The notes below the pieces were generated by a model. It made no database searches. It worked only from the letters and a program-made list of their open reading frames with translations, and was not told the origin of the DNA. A DNA stretch of 64,000 nt, from positions 186,001-250,000 of the forward strand of contig JAHIXK010000011.1 in assembly GCA_018815245.1 (NCBI GenBank), read 5' to 3'. The translations under genes were made by a program, and so were the position numbers. This document shows positions 50,440-58,992 of the stretch, piece after piece; position 1 is the stretch's first letter; each line of letters opens with the position of its first letter. This stretch comes from Gammaproteobacteria bacterium (GTDB lineage: Bacteria; Pseudomonadota; Gammaproteobacteria; Burkholderiales; Burkholderiaceae_B).

Positions 50440-51095
50440 TGGACGCAAGTATTATTCAAACCATTGCGGTGTATGCCTTGCCCGTGTTGTTTGCCATTAC
50501 CCTTCACGAGGCTGCGCACGGATATGTGGCCCGCATGTACGGCGACAACACAGCCTTGTACGCCGGGCGCATTACCTTGAATCCGTTGAAACACATTGAC
50601 CCGGTGGGAACCATCGTGGTGCCGATCCTGATTTTGGTGTCATCGAGCCTTATGGGTGTTGGCGCCTTTCTGTTTGGCTGGGCCAAGCCGGTGCCAGTGA
50701 ATTTTGGCAATTTGAGGAACCCGAAAAAAGACATTCGTTACGTGGCCTTTGCCGGGCCGGGTGCGAATTTTTTCATGGCCTTGATGTGGGCGCTCAGCCT
50801 GAAGCTGCAACTCATGACAGGCCTGAACGAGCCGTTTTTTGCTGAAATGGCCAAGGCTGGAATTGTGGTGAACCTGGTGCTGGCCGCTTTGAACCTGCTG
50901 CCTATTTTGCCACTGGATGGGGGGCGAATTCTGTTCAGCTTCCTGCCCAGTTCTGCAGCGTACAGTTTCAGCAGAACCGAGCCCTATGGCATGATCGTGC
51001 TCATTGCACTTCTGATGCTGGGTATTTTGCCCATGTTCATCCAGCCCATTGTCAGCGTCGGGCTGGGCGCGTTAACTTTTTTGTTTAACTTTTAA
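50439..51095 (+). CDS. Site-2 protease family membrane metalloprotease (M50)
   Basis: Polytopic membrane zinc protease of 218 residues. The zinc motif HEAAH lies in helix 1 (ITLHEAAHGYVARMYG, His near 23 and 27) and the second ligand in LLPILPLDGGRIL near 155, both as in site-2 proteases. About five to six membrane helices are visible; no PDZ domain. The substrate is unknown. The ATG at 50439 overlaps the yciO stop; a GTG at 50436 is an alternative. It lies between yciO and trpS, a placement common in betaproteobacteria. Confidence 0.88.
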   Translation: MDASIIQTIAVYALPVLFAITLHEAAHGYVARMYGDNTALYAGRITLNPLKHIDPVGTIVVPILILVSSSLMGVGAFLFGWAKPVPVNFGNLRNPKKDIRYVAFAGPGANFFMALMWALSLKLQLMTGLNEPFFAEMAKAGIVVNLVLAALNLLPILPLDGGRILFSFLPSSAAYSFSRTEPYGMIVLIALLMLGILPMFIQPIVSVGLGALTFLFNF

Positions 51096-51101
51096 GTCAC
51101 C

Positions 51102-52139
51102 ATGTTTCCTCAACGCGTATTGTCGGGCATGCGCCCAACCGGTTTGTTGCACCTTGGCCATTACCACGGTGTGTTGAAAAACTGGGTGAAACTTCAAAAC
51201 GAGTTTCCCTGCCTGTTCTTCGTGGCCGATTGGCATGCGTTGACCACGCATTATGAAACGCCGGAAGTGATCAAGGAAAACGTCTGGGACATGGTCATTG
51301 ACTGGCTGGCCGCAGGTGTTGACCCGGAAAAGGCCACGCTGTTCATTCAGTCGAAGGTGCCCGAGCATGCTGAACTTCACCTGCTTCTGTCGATGAATAC
51401 GCCTTTGAGCTGGCTTGAGCGCGTACCCACCTACAAAGACCAGCAGGAAAAGCTGAGTGACAAAGATTTGGGTACCTATGGCTTTTTGGGCTACCCGCTG
51501 TTGCAGTCGGCTGACATTCTGATTTACCGCGCAACGCAGGTGCCTGTGGGTGAAGACCAGGTGCCGCACATTGAGTTGACACGCGAAATTGCACGGCGCT
51601 TTAACCACTTTTACAGCAAGGAAAAACTGCTGGATGCCAAAGGGGCTGAAATTGGTCGCAAGCCAATTTTGCTGGAACCCAAAGCCTTGCTGACCGAGGC
51701 CAGCAAAATGCCCGGCCTGGACGGCATGAAAATGTCCAAGAGTTACCAGAACACGCTGGCCTTGCGCGAAACGCCGGAAAATATTTCCCGGAAAATTCGC
51801 AAAATGCCCACTGACCCAGCACGTGTGCGCCGCACCGACCCTGGTGACCCCGCCAAATGCCCCGTGTGGCCGCTGCATCAGGTGTATTCCGATGACAGCA
51901 CCAAGCAGTGGGTGCAGGAAGGTTGCAAATCGGCTGGCATTGGTTGTATTCAGTGCAAGGAGCCGATTATTCAAGCCGTGACCGATGAATTGGCCCCCAT
52001 GCGTGAACGTGCCGCCACATACACCGAAAACCCTGCATTGGTGCGAAAAATCATCGATGAGGGTTGCGAGCGGGCACGTGCCATGGCCAACGACACCATG
52101 AAAGACGTGCGCAAGCACATGGGCCTGGATTACTCCTGA
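51102..52139 (+). CDS. trpS: Tryptophan-tRNA ligase
   Basis: Class I aminoacyl-tRNA synthetase charging tRNA-Trp. The 345 residues have the HIGH-type motif HLGHYHG near 17-20 and the KMSKS signature in GLDGMKMSKSYQN near 207-211. A pair of Cys-containing segments (KCPVWPLH, IGCIQCKEP) is typical of this longer form. The start is ATG at 51102, six bases after the M50 gene, without a clear Shine-Dalgarno. Confidence 0.96.
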   Translation: MFPQRVLSGMRPTGLLHLGHYHGVLKNWVKLQNEFPCLFFVADWHALTTHYETPEVIKENVWDMVIDWLAAGVDPEKATLFIQSKVPEHAELHLLLSMNTPLSWLERVPTYKDQQEKLSDKDLGTYGFLGYPLLQSADILIYRATQVPVGEDQVPHIELTREIARRFNHFYSKEKLLDAKGAEIGRKPILLEPKALLTEASKMPGLDGMKMSKSYQNTLALRETPENISRKIRKMPTDPARVRRTDPGDPAKCPVWPLHQVYSDDSTKQWVQEGCKSAGIGCIQCKEPIIQAVTDELAPMRERAATYTENPALVRKIIDEGCERARAMANDTMKDVRKHMGLDYS

Positions 52140-52140
52140 C

Positions 52141-52731
52141 ATGCTTGATCCCCACGCCAACCCAGCCATGACACCTTCGCCATGGGTGCGCCTTTGCATT
52201 GAAAGCCTTTGTACGGCAGGTGGTGCTGTGAAGCCGGGCTTGCGGGCGCTTGACCTTGCTTGCGGTGGTGGTCGCCATGCCTTGTACCTGGCCAGCCTGG
52301 GTTACAACGTGCATGCTGTTGACAAAAACACGCCGGAAACGGTGTGGCCTGCGAATGTGCAGTTTGAAGCCCTGGACCTGGAGCAGGAGCACTGGCCGCT
52401 GGCAGGTCAGCAATATGATTTAATTGTGGTGGCCAACTACCTGCATCGGCCACATTTTGCGAACCTTTTGCAAAACCTGAAGTCTGAAAACGCAGTGTTG
52501 GTGTACGAAACTTTCATGGACGGCAATGCGCAATTCGGCTCGCCACGAAGCCCTGAATTCCTGCTTCAGCCGGGCGAGTTGCTGGCGCGTATGTCTTCAT
52601 TGCACATTCTGCGTTTTGAACAGGGGCGGCGGGGCGTTCCAAGCCCTGCAATGATTCAACGGGCCATGGGCATTACAGGTGCATGGTCTGGGATACAATC
52701 TGAAACAATAACACTCACTCAAAGGGACTAA
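52141..52731 (+). CDS. Class I SAM-dependent methyltransferase
   Basis: A 196-residue Rossmann-fold methyltransferase. Motif I is LDLACGGGRHALYLASLGY at 34-52, followed by an acidic VDKN, and motif IV is near LIVVANYLHRP at about 94. It resembles TehB-type small methyltransferases; the acceptor cannot be told. It begins two bases after trpS and ends directly before the dapA ATG, so it is part of the same operon. Confidence 0.85.
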   Translation: MLDPHANPAMTPSPWVRLCIESLCTAGGAVKPGLRALDLACGGGRHALYLASLGYNVHAVDKNTPETVWPANVQFEALDLEQEHWPLAGQQYDLIVVANYLHRPHFANLLQNLKSENAVLVYETFMDGNAQFGSPRSPEFLLQPGELLARMSSLHILRFEQGRRGVPSPAMIQRAMGITGAWSGIQSETITLTQRD

Positions 52732-53610
52732 ATGATCACTGGCAGCATTGTCGCGATTGTTTCGCCGATGTTTGAAGACGGTTCGCTGGACTATGACAGC
52801 TACCGTCAGCTCATTGATTGGCATATAGAACAAGGCACCGATTCCATCGTGGCCGTAGGCACCACCGGCGAATCGCCGACAGTGGACGTGGAAGAGCACG
52901 GCGAATTGATTCGCGTGGCCGTGGAACAGGCTGCTGGGCGCATACCCATTGTTGCCGGTACAGGTGGCAATTCAACCACCGAGGCAATCGAGTTGACCGA
53001 ATACGCCCGCAAAGTGGGTGCTGCGGCCAGCCTGCAGGTTGTACCGTACTACAACAAACCCACGCAGGAAGGCATTTACCTGCACATGCGCAAGGTTGCC
53101 GAGGCCGTTGATTTGCCGGTTGTTTTGTACAACGTACCCGGCCGTACCGTTGCCGACATGGCACATTCAACCGTGGTGCGTTTAAGCCAGGTGGATGGCA
53201 TTGTGGGTATCAAGGAAGCCACGGGCAACCTTGAACGTGGCGCCTGGTTAATTCGTGATACGTCACCTGATTTCGCTGTGTACAGCGGGGATGATCCCAC
53301 TGCAGTGCACCTGATGTTGATGGGTGGCAAGGGCAATATTTCCGTGACCGCCAACGTGGCCCCCAAGCTGATGCATGAATTGTGCGCAGCCGCCATTGCA
53401 GGCGATGCGAAAACAGCGCACGCCTTGAACCTGAGCCTGCTGGATTTGCACCAGGCCATGTTCGTGCAGGCCAACCCCATTCCCGTGAAGTACGCATTGA
53501 GCAAGATGGGCAGAATGGCACCCGGCGTGCGCCTGCCCTTGACCCGACTGGAATCGAATTTTCACCAGACCGTAGACGTTGCCTTGCGCGCGCATCGGTT
53601 GATTGACTAA
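52732..53610 (+). CDS. dapA: 4-hydroxy-tetrahydrodipicolinate synthase
   Basis: Condenses pyruvate with aspartate semialdehyde in the lysine/diaminopimelate pathway. The 292-residue TIM barrel has Lys161 (GIKEATGN) as Schiff-base residue, Tyr133 in LYNVPGRT and Tyr107 in [11 protein letters not shown], matching the E. coli enzyme numbering. GTTGESPT near 43-50 binds pyruvate. The ribosome site AAAGGGACTAA lies at the end of the methyltransferase gene. bamC follows after 24 bases, as in E. coli. Confidence 0.97.
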   Translation: MITGSIVAIVSPMFEDGSLDYDSYRQLIDWHIEQGTDSIVAVGTTGESPTVDVEEHGELIRVAVEQAAGRIPIVAGTGGNSTTEAIELTEYARKVGAAASLQVVPYYNKPTQEGIYLHMRKVAEAVDLPVVLYNVPGRTVADMAHSTVVRLSQVDGIVGIKEATGNLERGAWLIRDTSPDFAVYSGDDPTAVHLMLMGGKGNISVTANVAPKLMHELCAAAIAGDAKTAHALNLSLLDLHQAMFVQANPIPVKYALSKMGRMAPGVRLPLTRLESNFHQTVDVALRAHRLID

Positions 53611-53634
53611 AGATCACTTAAGGCTGTTAAAGAC

Positions 53635-54792
53635 ATGGAATTGAACAAGACAACCCCTTACAAGCTGTTGCTGATCGCAGTGGCCGTTTCCGCCGCTGCA
53701 GGCTGCGCTTCCTACAAAGAGGCCGTAGAGGGTCAGAAAACGGCTTATCGCACCGCCGAGAAACGTGAGCAGGGGCTTGAAGTGCCGCCGGATTTGACTG
53801 CACAGTCTGCCGATGAACAGTTTTTGATTCCCGGTGAGTCTGGTTCGGGCGCCGTGTCCGCAACCGAGTTTTACAGTGGTGGTGCTCGTCGTGCCACTGG
53901 TGCGCGTCAACAGGCACAGGCTGAGCCGGTGTTGGTCGCCTCCGATGATGTGAAAATAAAGCGCGTGGGTAACTTGCGTTCTCTGGAGGTAAAAATGCCT
54001 CCTGAACAACTGTGGCCCAAGTTGCGCGAATTCTGGAAAGAAACCGGGTTCGAGTTGTCTGTAGACGATCCCAAGATTGGCTTGATGGAAACCAATTGGG
54101 CTGAGAACCGTGCGAATATTCCGATGGATGGCATTCGCAAGGTGATTGGTACGGTGTTTGATGGCATTTATTCCAGCAACACCCGCGACCGTTACCGCAC
54201 CCGTGTTGAGCCCATTGAGGGTGGTGTGGAAATTTTCGTGACCCACCGCGGCATGGAAGAAAACTACACAGATCAAGCTCAATCCAATCTGATCTGGATG
54301 AATCGCCCCTCTGACCCCGAACTTGAAGCCGAAATGCTGAATCGTTTGATGGCCAAGCTGACGGGTGATGAGAAGGCAGCTGCGGCCTCCGGCCGCCCTG
54401 TAGGTCAAGAGCTTATTTCGGTTCAGAAAAAGTCTGAAGGCACGTCGATTGTTCTTGCAGAAGACTTCCCCCTGGCATGGCGCCGTGTGGGCTTTGGTCT
54501 TGACCGGGCCGGTTTCATTGTTGAAGACCGTGACCGTTCAAATGGCGTGTATTACGTGAAGTACATTCCTGATTCGGCTGCCAAAGAAGGTGAAAAGAAA
54601 GGTTTCTTCGGGAAAATATTTGGTGGTTCATCCGATGACAAAAGCTTGAAAGCGGATCAACGCTTCCAGGTGGTTGTGGCACCCGAGGGTGACAAGTCCA
54701 CTTCAGTGAAATTTACTTCTGAACGTGGTGCGGCAGTGGATGCCGCCATTTCAGAAGAAGCGGCGACGAAGCTTGCGGGCAAACTGCGGTAA
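53635..54792 (+). CDS. bamC: Outer membrane assembly lipoprotein BamC
   Basis: Lipoprotein of the BAM complex that inserts outer-membrane beta-barrels. It has 385 residues; the signal peptide ends at lipobox AAGC with Cys24, followed by the unstructured YKEAVEGQKTAYRTAEKREQGLEVPPDLT, which in E. coli lies against BamD. Two helix-grip domains follow (about 110-220 and 270-385). The dapA-bamC order is conserved. The start follows TTAAGG with moderate spacing. Confidence 0.92.
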   Translation: MELNKTTPYKLLLIAVAVSAAAGCASYKEAVEGQKTAYRTAEKREQGLEVPPDLTAQSADEQFLIPGESGSGAVSATEFYSGGARRATGARQQAQAEPVLVASDDVKIKRVGNLRSLEVKMPPEQLWPKLREFWKETGFELSVDDPKIGLMETNWAENRANIPMDGIRKVIGTVFDGIYSSNTRDRYRTRVEPIEGGVEIFVTHRGMEENYTDQAQSNLIWMNRPSDPELEAEMLNRLMAKLTGDEKAAAASGRPVGQELISVQKKSEGTSIVLAEDFPLAWRRVGFGLDRAGFIVEDRDRSNGVYYVKYIPDSAAKEGEKKGFFGKIFGGSSDDKSLKADQRFQVVVAPEGDKSTSVKFTSERGAAVDAAISEEAATKLAGKLR

Positions 54793-54797
54793 TTAAA

Positions 54798-55616
54798 GTG
54801 CGTTTTGCAAGCTTAGGCAGTGGCAGTGAGGGCAACAGTTGGCTATTTGAATGCAAGCTGGGCAATGCCCCCACCCGCCTGATGGTTGACTGTGGTTTTG
54901 CCGTGAAGGAAACCGTAAGTCGGCTTGAAAGGGTGGGTGTGCCCCCGGCGCAAGTGGACGCAATTGTGGTTACCCACGAGCACGGCGACCACATCAGCGG
55001 TGTATTCAAGTTCAGCCGCAAGTTTGGAACGCCGGTTTACCTCACGCATGGCACCTGGCGGGCTGCCTTGCGATCCAAACTGACCGACATCGAATATCTT
55101 CATTCGGGGCGGGTGGTTTTAATAGAAAGTCATTCGCCCTTTCAGATCAAGCACCTTAAGCTTCACCCTTTTCCAGTGCCGCATGATGCGGCAGAGCCCG
55201 TTCAATTGTTGATTGAATCCCTGTCCGGGTTCATTGCGGGCATTCTGACCGATTGTGGCAGTGCTACGCCGCATTTGGTGGGCATGTTGAACCGTGCGCA
55301 TGCCTTGATCCTGGAATCCAACCACTGCCCGGAAATGCTGTCCAATTCGCCTTACCCGCCTAGCCTGAAGAAAAGGGTAGGGGGTGATTATGGGCATTTA
55401 AGCAATCAAGTGGCGTGTGAAATTCTTCGCAGCCTGAATTCTGGTAACTTGAAATTTGTGGTGGCTGCGCATTTGAGCAAAACAACCAATTGCCCGGACG
55501 TTGTGCAAAGCATGTGGAACGCCGTGCTGCAACCGCGGGGTATTCCTTTCGAGATTGCCTGCCAGGCCGAAGGTGTGGACTGGGTAACTCTGGATCCCGC
55601 CCAGTTGGCGGCTTGA
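54798..55616 (+). CDS. Metallo-beta-lactamase fold hydrolase
   Basis: A 272-residue MBL-fold protein close to the YycJ/WalJ group. It opens with MRFASLGSGSEGNSWLFE, then DCGF near 33 and the metal motif THEHGDH near 59-65. Further ligands lie in DCGSATPH near 153 and AAHLSKTTNCPD near 221. YycJ-like proteins are thought to act on nucleic acids. The GTG at 54798 is only five bases after bamC, so it is the last gene of the long run; a bidirectional terminator follows. Confidence 0.88.
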   Translation: MRFASLGSGSEGNSWLFECKLGNAPTRLMVDCGFAVKETVSRLERVGVPPAQVDAIVVTHEHGDHISGVFKFSRKFGTPVYLTHGTWRAALRSKLTDIEYLHSGRVVLIESHSPFQIKHLKLHPFPVPHDAAEPVQLLIESLSGFIAGILTDCGSATPHLVGMLNRAHALILESNHCPEMLSNSPYPPSLKKRVGGDYGHLSNQVACEILRSLNSGNLKFVVAAHLSKTTNCPDVVQSMWNAVLQPRGIPFEIACQAEGVDWVTLDPAQLAA

Positions 55617-55631
55617 TATACGTTCAGACAC

Positions 55632-55666
55632 AAAAAAACCCCACAGCTTGCGCGTGGGGTTTTTTG
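55632..55666. terminator. Bidirectional intrinsic terminator
   Basis: A-tract plus CCCCAC (55633-55644) pairs with GTGGGG plus T-tract (55654-55665), giving a symmetrical A/T-flanked stem that can stop transcription on both strands. It separates the MBL gene from the convergent small lipoprotein gene. Confidence 0.92.
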
Positions 55667-55695
55667 TTTCAAACACTTTTACAAGTGTATTGAAA

Positions 55696-55917
55696 TTACT
55701 TCTTTTCTTCTTCAGCAGGAGTTGCAGCTGGCTCAGTAGGAGCTGGCTCAGTTGCTGCTGGTTCTGCTGGTGTTGGCTCTGCAGGAGCTGGTTCAGTTGC
55801 TGCAGGAGCTGGTTCTGTCACTGCAGGTGCTGCTGGTTCAACAGGAGCTTCTTCTTTTTTGCCACAAGCGGCCAAAGCAATAGCAAACAAAGATGCGATC
55901 AAAATTGAGTTTTTCAT
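55696..55917 (-). CDS. Small Pro/Ala/Glu-repeat lipoprotein
   Basis: A 73-residue lipoprotein: signal peptide MKNSILIASLFAIALAAC, with the lipidated Cys at 18, then GKKEE and a low-complexity tail of Glu-Pro-Ala repeats (TEPAPAATEPAPAEP, AEPAATEPAPTEP) ending in EEEKK. The tail is acidic and presumably extended, as in linkers crossing the periplasm. No domain is visible. The ATG at 55917 is chosen from the AAAGGAATAAAC ribosome site. Two promoter candidates lie upstream. Confidence 0.8.
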   Translation of the reverse strand: MKNSILIASLFAIALAACGKKEEAPVEPAAPAVTEPAPAATEPAPAEPTPAEPAATEPAPTEPAATPAEEEKK

Positions 55918-55943
55918 GTTTATTCCTTTTGGGGTCACGAACT

Positions 55944-55968
55944 AGACGCCGATTCAAGCGTCTTTTTT
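55944..55968. repeat. Hairpin with T-run upstream of the small lipoprotein
   Basis: AGACGC (55944-55949) and GCGTCT (55958-55963) form a six-base stem; on the plus strand T follows to 55968. It lies in the minus-strand leader of the lipoprotein, where it would be an upstream hairpin preceded by an A-run. On the plus strand it resembles a terminator, with no gene to terminate. Confidence 0.35.
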
Positions 55969-56041
55969 AGAGCAAATAGGCTCACAAGAGAACCCAGAAT
56001 CACCCATTTTCCTGCCGGGTGTTCTAGCACTCAAGCGGAAA

Positions 56042-56130
56042 ACTCTGCAAATTCTATCGAATAGCCTGTCAAATTCAAGTCATTGTTCCGACCTTATTTT
56101 GGAAGCAAAATTCTATTGACTTTGCAGAGT
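56042..56130. repeat. Inverted pair ACTCTGCAAA / TTTGCAGAGT
   Basis: Perfect ten-base inverted arms at 56042-56051 and 56121-56130 lie 69 bases apart. Each arm touches or overlaps a minus-strand promoter candidate: the first shares its last base with the -10 box at 56051, the second lies in the spacer of the promoter at 56110-56138. A looping regulator or related binding sites are possible. Confidence 0.45.
56051..56078 (-). promoter_or_regulatory. Putative promoter of the small lipoprotein, proximal
   Basis: On the minus strand TTGAAT (56078-56073), 16 bases, TAGAAT (56056-56051): 4 of 6 and 5 of 6 matches. The predicted start is near 56044, giving a leader of about 125 bases. Confidence 0.55.
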
Positions 56131-56138
56131 AGTTCCAA
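56110..56138 (-). promoter_or_regulatory. Putative promoter of the small lipoprotein, distal
   Basis: On the minus strand TTGGAA (56138-56133), 17 bases, TAGAAT (56115-56110). It lies about 20 bases beyond the stop of the roxA gene and reads away from it. Predicted start near 56103. Confidence 0.5.
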
Positions 56139-56155
56139 ATTCTAAATGAAATTAC

Positions 56156-57355
56156 TCACCTTAGGGTTTCTACCCAACCGGCTTTTGCAAAACCAATCAA
56201 AAAATACTGGAATTCAGGATTTTTTAAAGCTTCTGCAGAGTCGAATGGCTCCATTTCGCGCTGGTTTGCGAGCATTTGCAGCTGTTTAACGGTAAGGGCG
56301 GCTGTGGGGTTGACAGTGTCGCCATTTATGAAGAAAGAGGAGTGTTTGAACAGCATTTTAGTTTTCATGCACAAAGCAATGCCGCGTTCGCATAAAACAC
56401 TGATAATTTCAGGTATTTTCTGATCTTCCGTGTTGTTTGAAAAATACACATGTGGCTTGGGTTCGGTCAGCATACACGCAATGCTGCCCTGAATTTGCAG
56501 CTTATCCGCAGTGAAATTCGACATTAATTCCACGCCGAAATTAAGCATGTCGTCAGGAATTTCTGCAGGGTTTGTTTGCACAACACCACGTCCCGGATCT
56601 GAAAACAGTGAATTTGCCATCACAGGGTCTTTCTCAAGCTGATCGGCGAGATCGCGCAAAATACTGGCAAGTACTTCGGCTTTGCTTGGTGCTCGAAAGC
56701 CGATGCTCAGGGTTGAGCAGGGGCCCTCCGCCACACCGTCATGTCCGTAGTTGGGGGGCAGGTAAAGCATGTCACCTGGCTCCAAAAGAAATTCTTCGGT
56801 GGGTTGAAAGTTTTTCAGGATTTTCAGCGGAACATTTTCTTCAAGTTCACTGTCTTGTAGCGGACCAATTTTCCAGCGGCGCTTGCCGTGCATTTGCAGC
56901 AGGAATACGTCGTAGGAATCGTAATGGGGGCCAACGCCACCGCCATCGCTGGCCAGGCTCAACATGACGTCATCCAGGCGTGCATCGGGGATGAATCGAA
57001 ACTGTTGTAGCAAGTCATACGCTTCGGGCAAATGGTGGTCAATGCCTTGAACCAGCACGGTCCAGGCTTTTTGCGTCATGGGCGGCAATTCTTCAAAGGG
57101 GCCATGCTCAAGTGTCCATCCAGCTTTGCTGTGTTGAATCAGGCGGCTTTCGATATCTTCGTCCGATGCCATTTCGGCAATTGTGTCGACATCGCACAGC
57201 GGTTCGAATTGCGGGAATGCCTGTTTGAAAAGACGTGGCTTGATGTGCCAGTCTTCTTTCATGAATTGTTCAACGGGCACGCTGGCAATGTGGGTCAAGG
57301 GTTTAATCATGTTCAGATACTTCGGGTTGGGTGATTTGTCGATTACGGGTATCAT
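56156..57355 (-). CDS. roxA: RoxA-type ribosomal protein arginine hydroxylase (JmjC domain)
   Basis: Fe(II)/2-oxoglutarate oxygenase of the ROX group; E. coli YcfD (RoxA) hydroxylates an Arg of ribosomal protein L16. The 399 residues contain the iron triad H144-x-D146 (GVGPHYDSYDVF) and H205 (LPPNYGHDGVAEG) within the JmjC/cupin-like domain (about 100-235), followed by the helical dimerisation and winged-helix regions. The length fits YcfD (about 373). The ATG at 57355 follows AAGGTGG closely; an in-frame ATG at 57310 is an alternative. It is divergent from the SlyD-like gene, with 56 bases between. Confidence 0.9.
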   Translation of the reverse strand: MIPVIDKSPNPKYLNMIKPLTHIASVPVEQFMKEDWHIKPRLFKQAFPQFEPLCDVDTIAEMASDEDIESRLIQHSKAGWTLEHGPFEELPPMTQKAWTVLVQGIDHHLPEAYDLLQQFRFIPDARLDDVMLSLASDGGGVGPHYDSYDVFLLQMHGKRRWKIGPLQDSELEENVPLKILKNFQPTEEFLLEPGDMLYLPPNYGHDGVAEGPCSTLSIGFRAPSKAEVLASILRDLADQLEKDPVMANSLFSDPGRGVVQTNPAEIPDDMLNFGVELMSNFTADKLQIQGSIACMLTEPKPHVYFSNNTEDQKIPEIISVLCERGIALCMKTKMLFKHSSFFINGDTVNPTAALTVKQLQMLANQREMEPFDSAEALKNPEFQYFLIGFAKAGWVETLR

Positions 57356-57411
57356 AGGCCACCTTAAAAGACTGCCCGCGGTTTGGGCGCTGATTTCTGG
57401 AGTTATGTACG

Positions 57412-57960
57412 ATGATTGTTGAGCACGGCACAGTGGTGACCCTTGATTTTGAGCTGCGCGATGCGCAGGGTGAATTGATTCAGGAACATGGTGGCGAGCC
57501 GATCATTTACCTGCATGGCAGTGAAAATGAGGTGTTCCCCAAGTTGCAACAGGCAGTGGAAGGCAAGGCAGTGGGTGATGAGGTTTTTGCCCAGCTGGAG
57601 CCAGAAGACGCATTCGGTGATTTTGATCCGGAACTGATGCGTGTCGAGGATGCGGACAGTTTTGCGGAAGACCTCGAAATTGGCATGCAGCTTGAAGAAG
57701 TGCCCGTAGACGACGAAAATGAGCCCGATGAACAGGCCACCGAGGAAAACACTGGCTTTGGCCGCGTGTGGACGGTGACCGACATTGCCGAGGGCAAAGT
57801 GGTGCTGGATGGCAACCACCCCTTCGCTGGCATGGCTTTGCGCTACCATTTGAAGGTGCTGGACATTCGTGCAGCAAATGAAGAAGAAAAGGCGCAGGGT
57901 GCCGCTGCACAATCGCTTTTCAGTGTTGCTCCCAACCCCGGTGCTGACAAGTTGAACTGA
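57412..57960 (+). CDS. slyD: SlyD-like FKBP-type peptidyl-prolyl isomerase
   Basis: A 182-residue FKBP of the SlyD type: an FKBP core split by an IF chaperone domain (about 70-135, acidic, with PVDDENEPDEQATEENTGFG). The N-terminus VVTLDFELRDAQGELIQEHGGEPIIYLHGS and the FAGMALRYHLKVLDI block are family typical. The C-terminal His/Cys-rich metal-binding tail of E. coli SlyD is absent, replaced by a short polar tail, as in other tail-less SlyD homologues. It lies between roxA (divergent) and a convergent metallophosphatase. Confidence 0.9.
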   Translation: MIVEHGTVVTLDFELRDAQGELIQEHGGEPIIYLHGSENEVFPKLQQAVEGKAVGDEVFAQLEPEDAFGDFDPELMRVEDADSFAEDLEIGMQLEEVPVDDENEPDEQATEENTGFGRVWTVTDIAEGKVVLDGNHPFAGMALRYHLKVLDIRAANEEEKAQGAAAQSLFSVAPNPGADKLN

Positions 57961-57993
57961 GGGGCGCGCCGTGCTTGACTGCTTGCGCCCAGA

Positions 57994-58992
57994 CTAATTG
58001 TCAGGCTTGGCAGTCTCTGCAATGCTTTTTACGTCGAATGGCGAGGTGGAGCCCGGTGTTACCGTCACCTTCACCCACGCATTGACAAACGGATGCCCCC
58101 AGCCTTCTGCCCTGTAAAACAGGGCGTTTGTGCTGGCTGAACTCCCAAATTGTTTCAGCTGCGGTTTGTCCCATTTAAACCGATGTGTGTCGCCGTGTAT
58201 CAGCAACACTGGGCGCCCGGTGTTGTCGATGTACTTCACCAGTCTTTTCATGAAATCTTCGTAGCCATTGTTGCTCGGGCTGCCAGAACCATCAATTGGG
58301 TTGCCTTGAATGGCAATGACGGTTTCCGTGGGTGCCGTGTTGATATTTGCAAACAGCTTTTCTGCGTCGGTTAGCCACGCGTTGATGGCGTTCTTCCGTT
58401 TTTTAAACAGACGTTGAATTTCCGTGTTTTTGGTTTTTCTGGATTTCGGGTTTTCAAGGTCGTTGTTGCTGCCCGGCACGTTCAAGCTGATAAAAAGTGT
58501 GCCCCCGTGCTGCCACATCAGGTGCTCCGGGTAAGGGTGTGATGTTTGCTGGCGAACCGGGAAAGCGATTTTTCCCAAAGTTTCTGGCTGTTCAAAAGCC
58601 TGCTTGCGCACAAACTCCAAACGTTCCTGGGAATTAAAATTGCCGTTGGATTCACGGTGGCAATCAGTCCATTCGTTGTCCCCCGGTACGTACACCAAAG
58701 GCTTTTCGCTTCGCCGCAGTTGTTCAATGCGCCGGGTCAGCAATTCATCGGTGCAGGGTTCTGCGCCACCCTTGATGTCGCCGACGTGCAGTATCCACTG
58801 CACATCAGGGTCGCGGTTCATGGTCTTGATCAGGCTGTCAGTGGCTGGTTCCAGCAGGTCGGTGTAAGGTTGGTCGCCCATCAAGGCAAAGCTGAACGAG
58901 GAGGCTTGCGCTGTGCCAGCCTGGCCAAGTAGCAGGGCTACCGCACCCAACAGGGCCGCACTGGTTTTGGATGCGGTGCGGTGCGTGCTCAA
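57994..58992 (-). CDS. Secreted metallophosphatase-fold protein
   Basis: A 332-residue protein with an N-terminal signal peptide (hydrophobic core [20 protein letters not shown]). The mature part follows the calcineurin-like metallophosphatase plan: GDQPY near 39, HVGDIKGG near 69, PGDNEWTDC near 103 with the GDN core, and [11 protein letters not shown] near 266. Its substrate is unknown. It starts with TTG at 58992, overlapping the mutS stop as TTGA, so it is translationally coupled to mutS although functionally unrelated as far as can be seen. Confidence 0.8.
   Translation of the reverse strand: MSTHRTASKTSAALLGAVALLLGQAGTAQASSFSFALMGDQPYTDLLEPATDSLIKTMNRDPDVQWILHVGDIKGGAEPCTDELLTRRIEQLRRSEKPLVYVPGDNEWTDCHRESNGNFNSQERLEFVRKQAFEQPETLGKIAFPVRQQTSHPYPEHLMWQHGGTLFISLNVPGSNNDLENPKSRKTKNTEIQRLFKKRKNAINAWLTDAEKLFANINTAPTETVIAIQGNPIDGSGSPSNNGYEDFMKRLVKYIDNTGRPVLLIHGDTHRFKWDKPQLKQFGSSASTNALFYRAEGWGHPFVNAWVKVTVTPGSTSPFDVKSIAETAKPDN

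Noticed and set aside
55696..55917. Pro/Ala/Glu repeats as a possible CRISPR or DNA repeat array.
   Set aside because: The repeat is in the coding sequence of a lipoprotein, with irregular units and no spacer structure.
57412..57960. SlyD without its metal-binding His tail as a truncation.
   Set aside because: The gene ends with a normal stop after a complete FKBP/IF fold; tail-less SlyD homologues are common.
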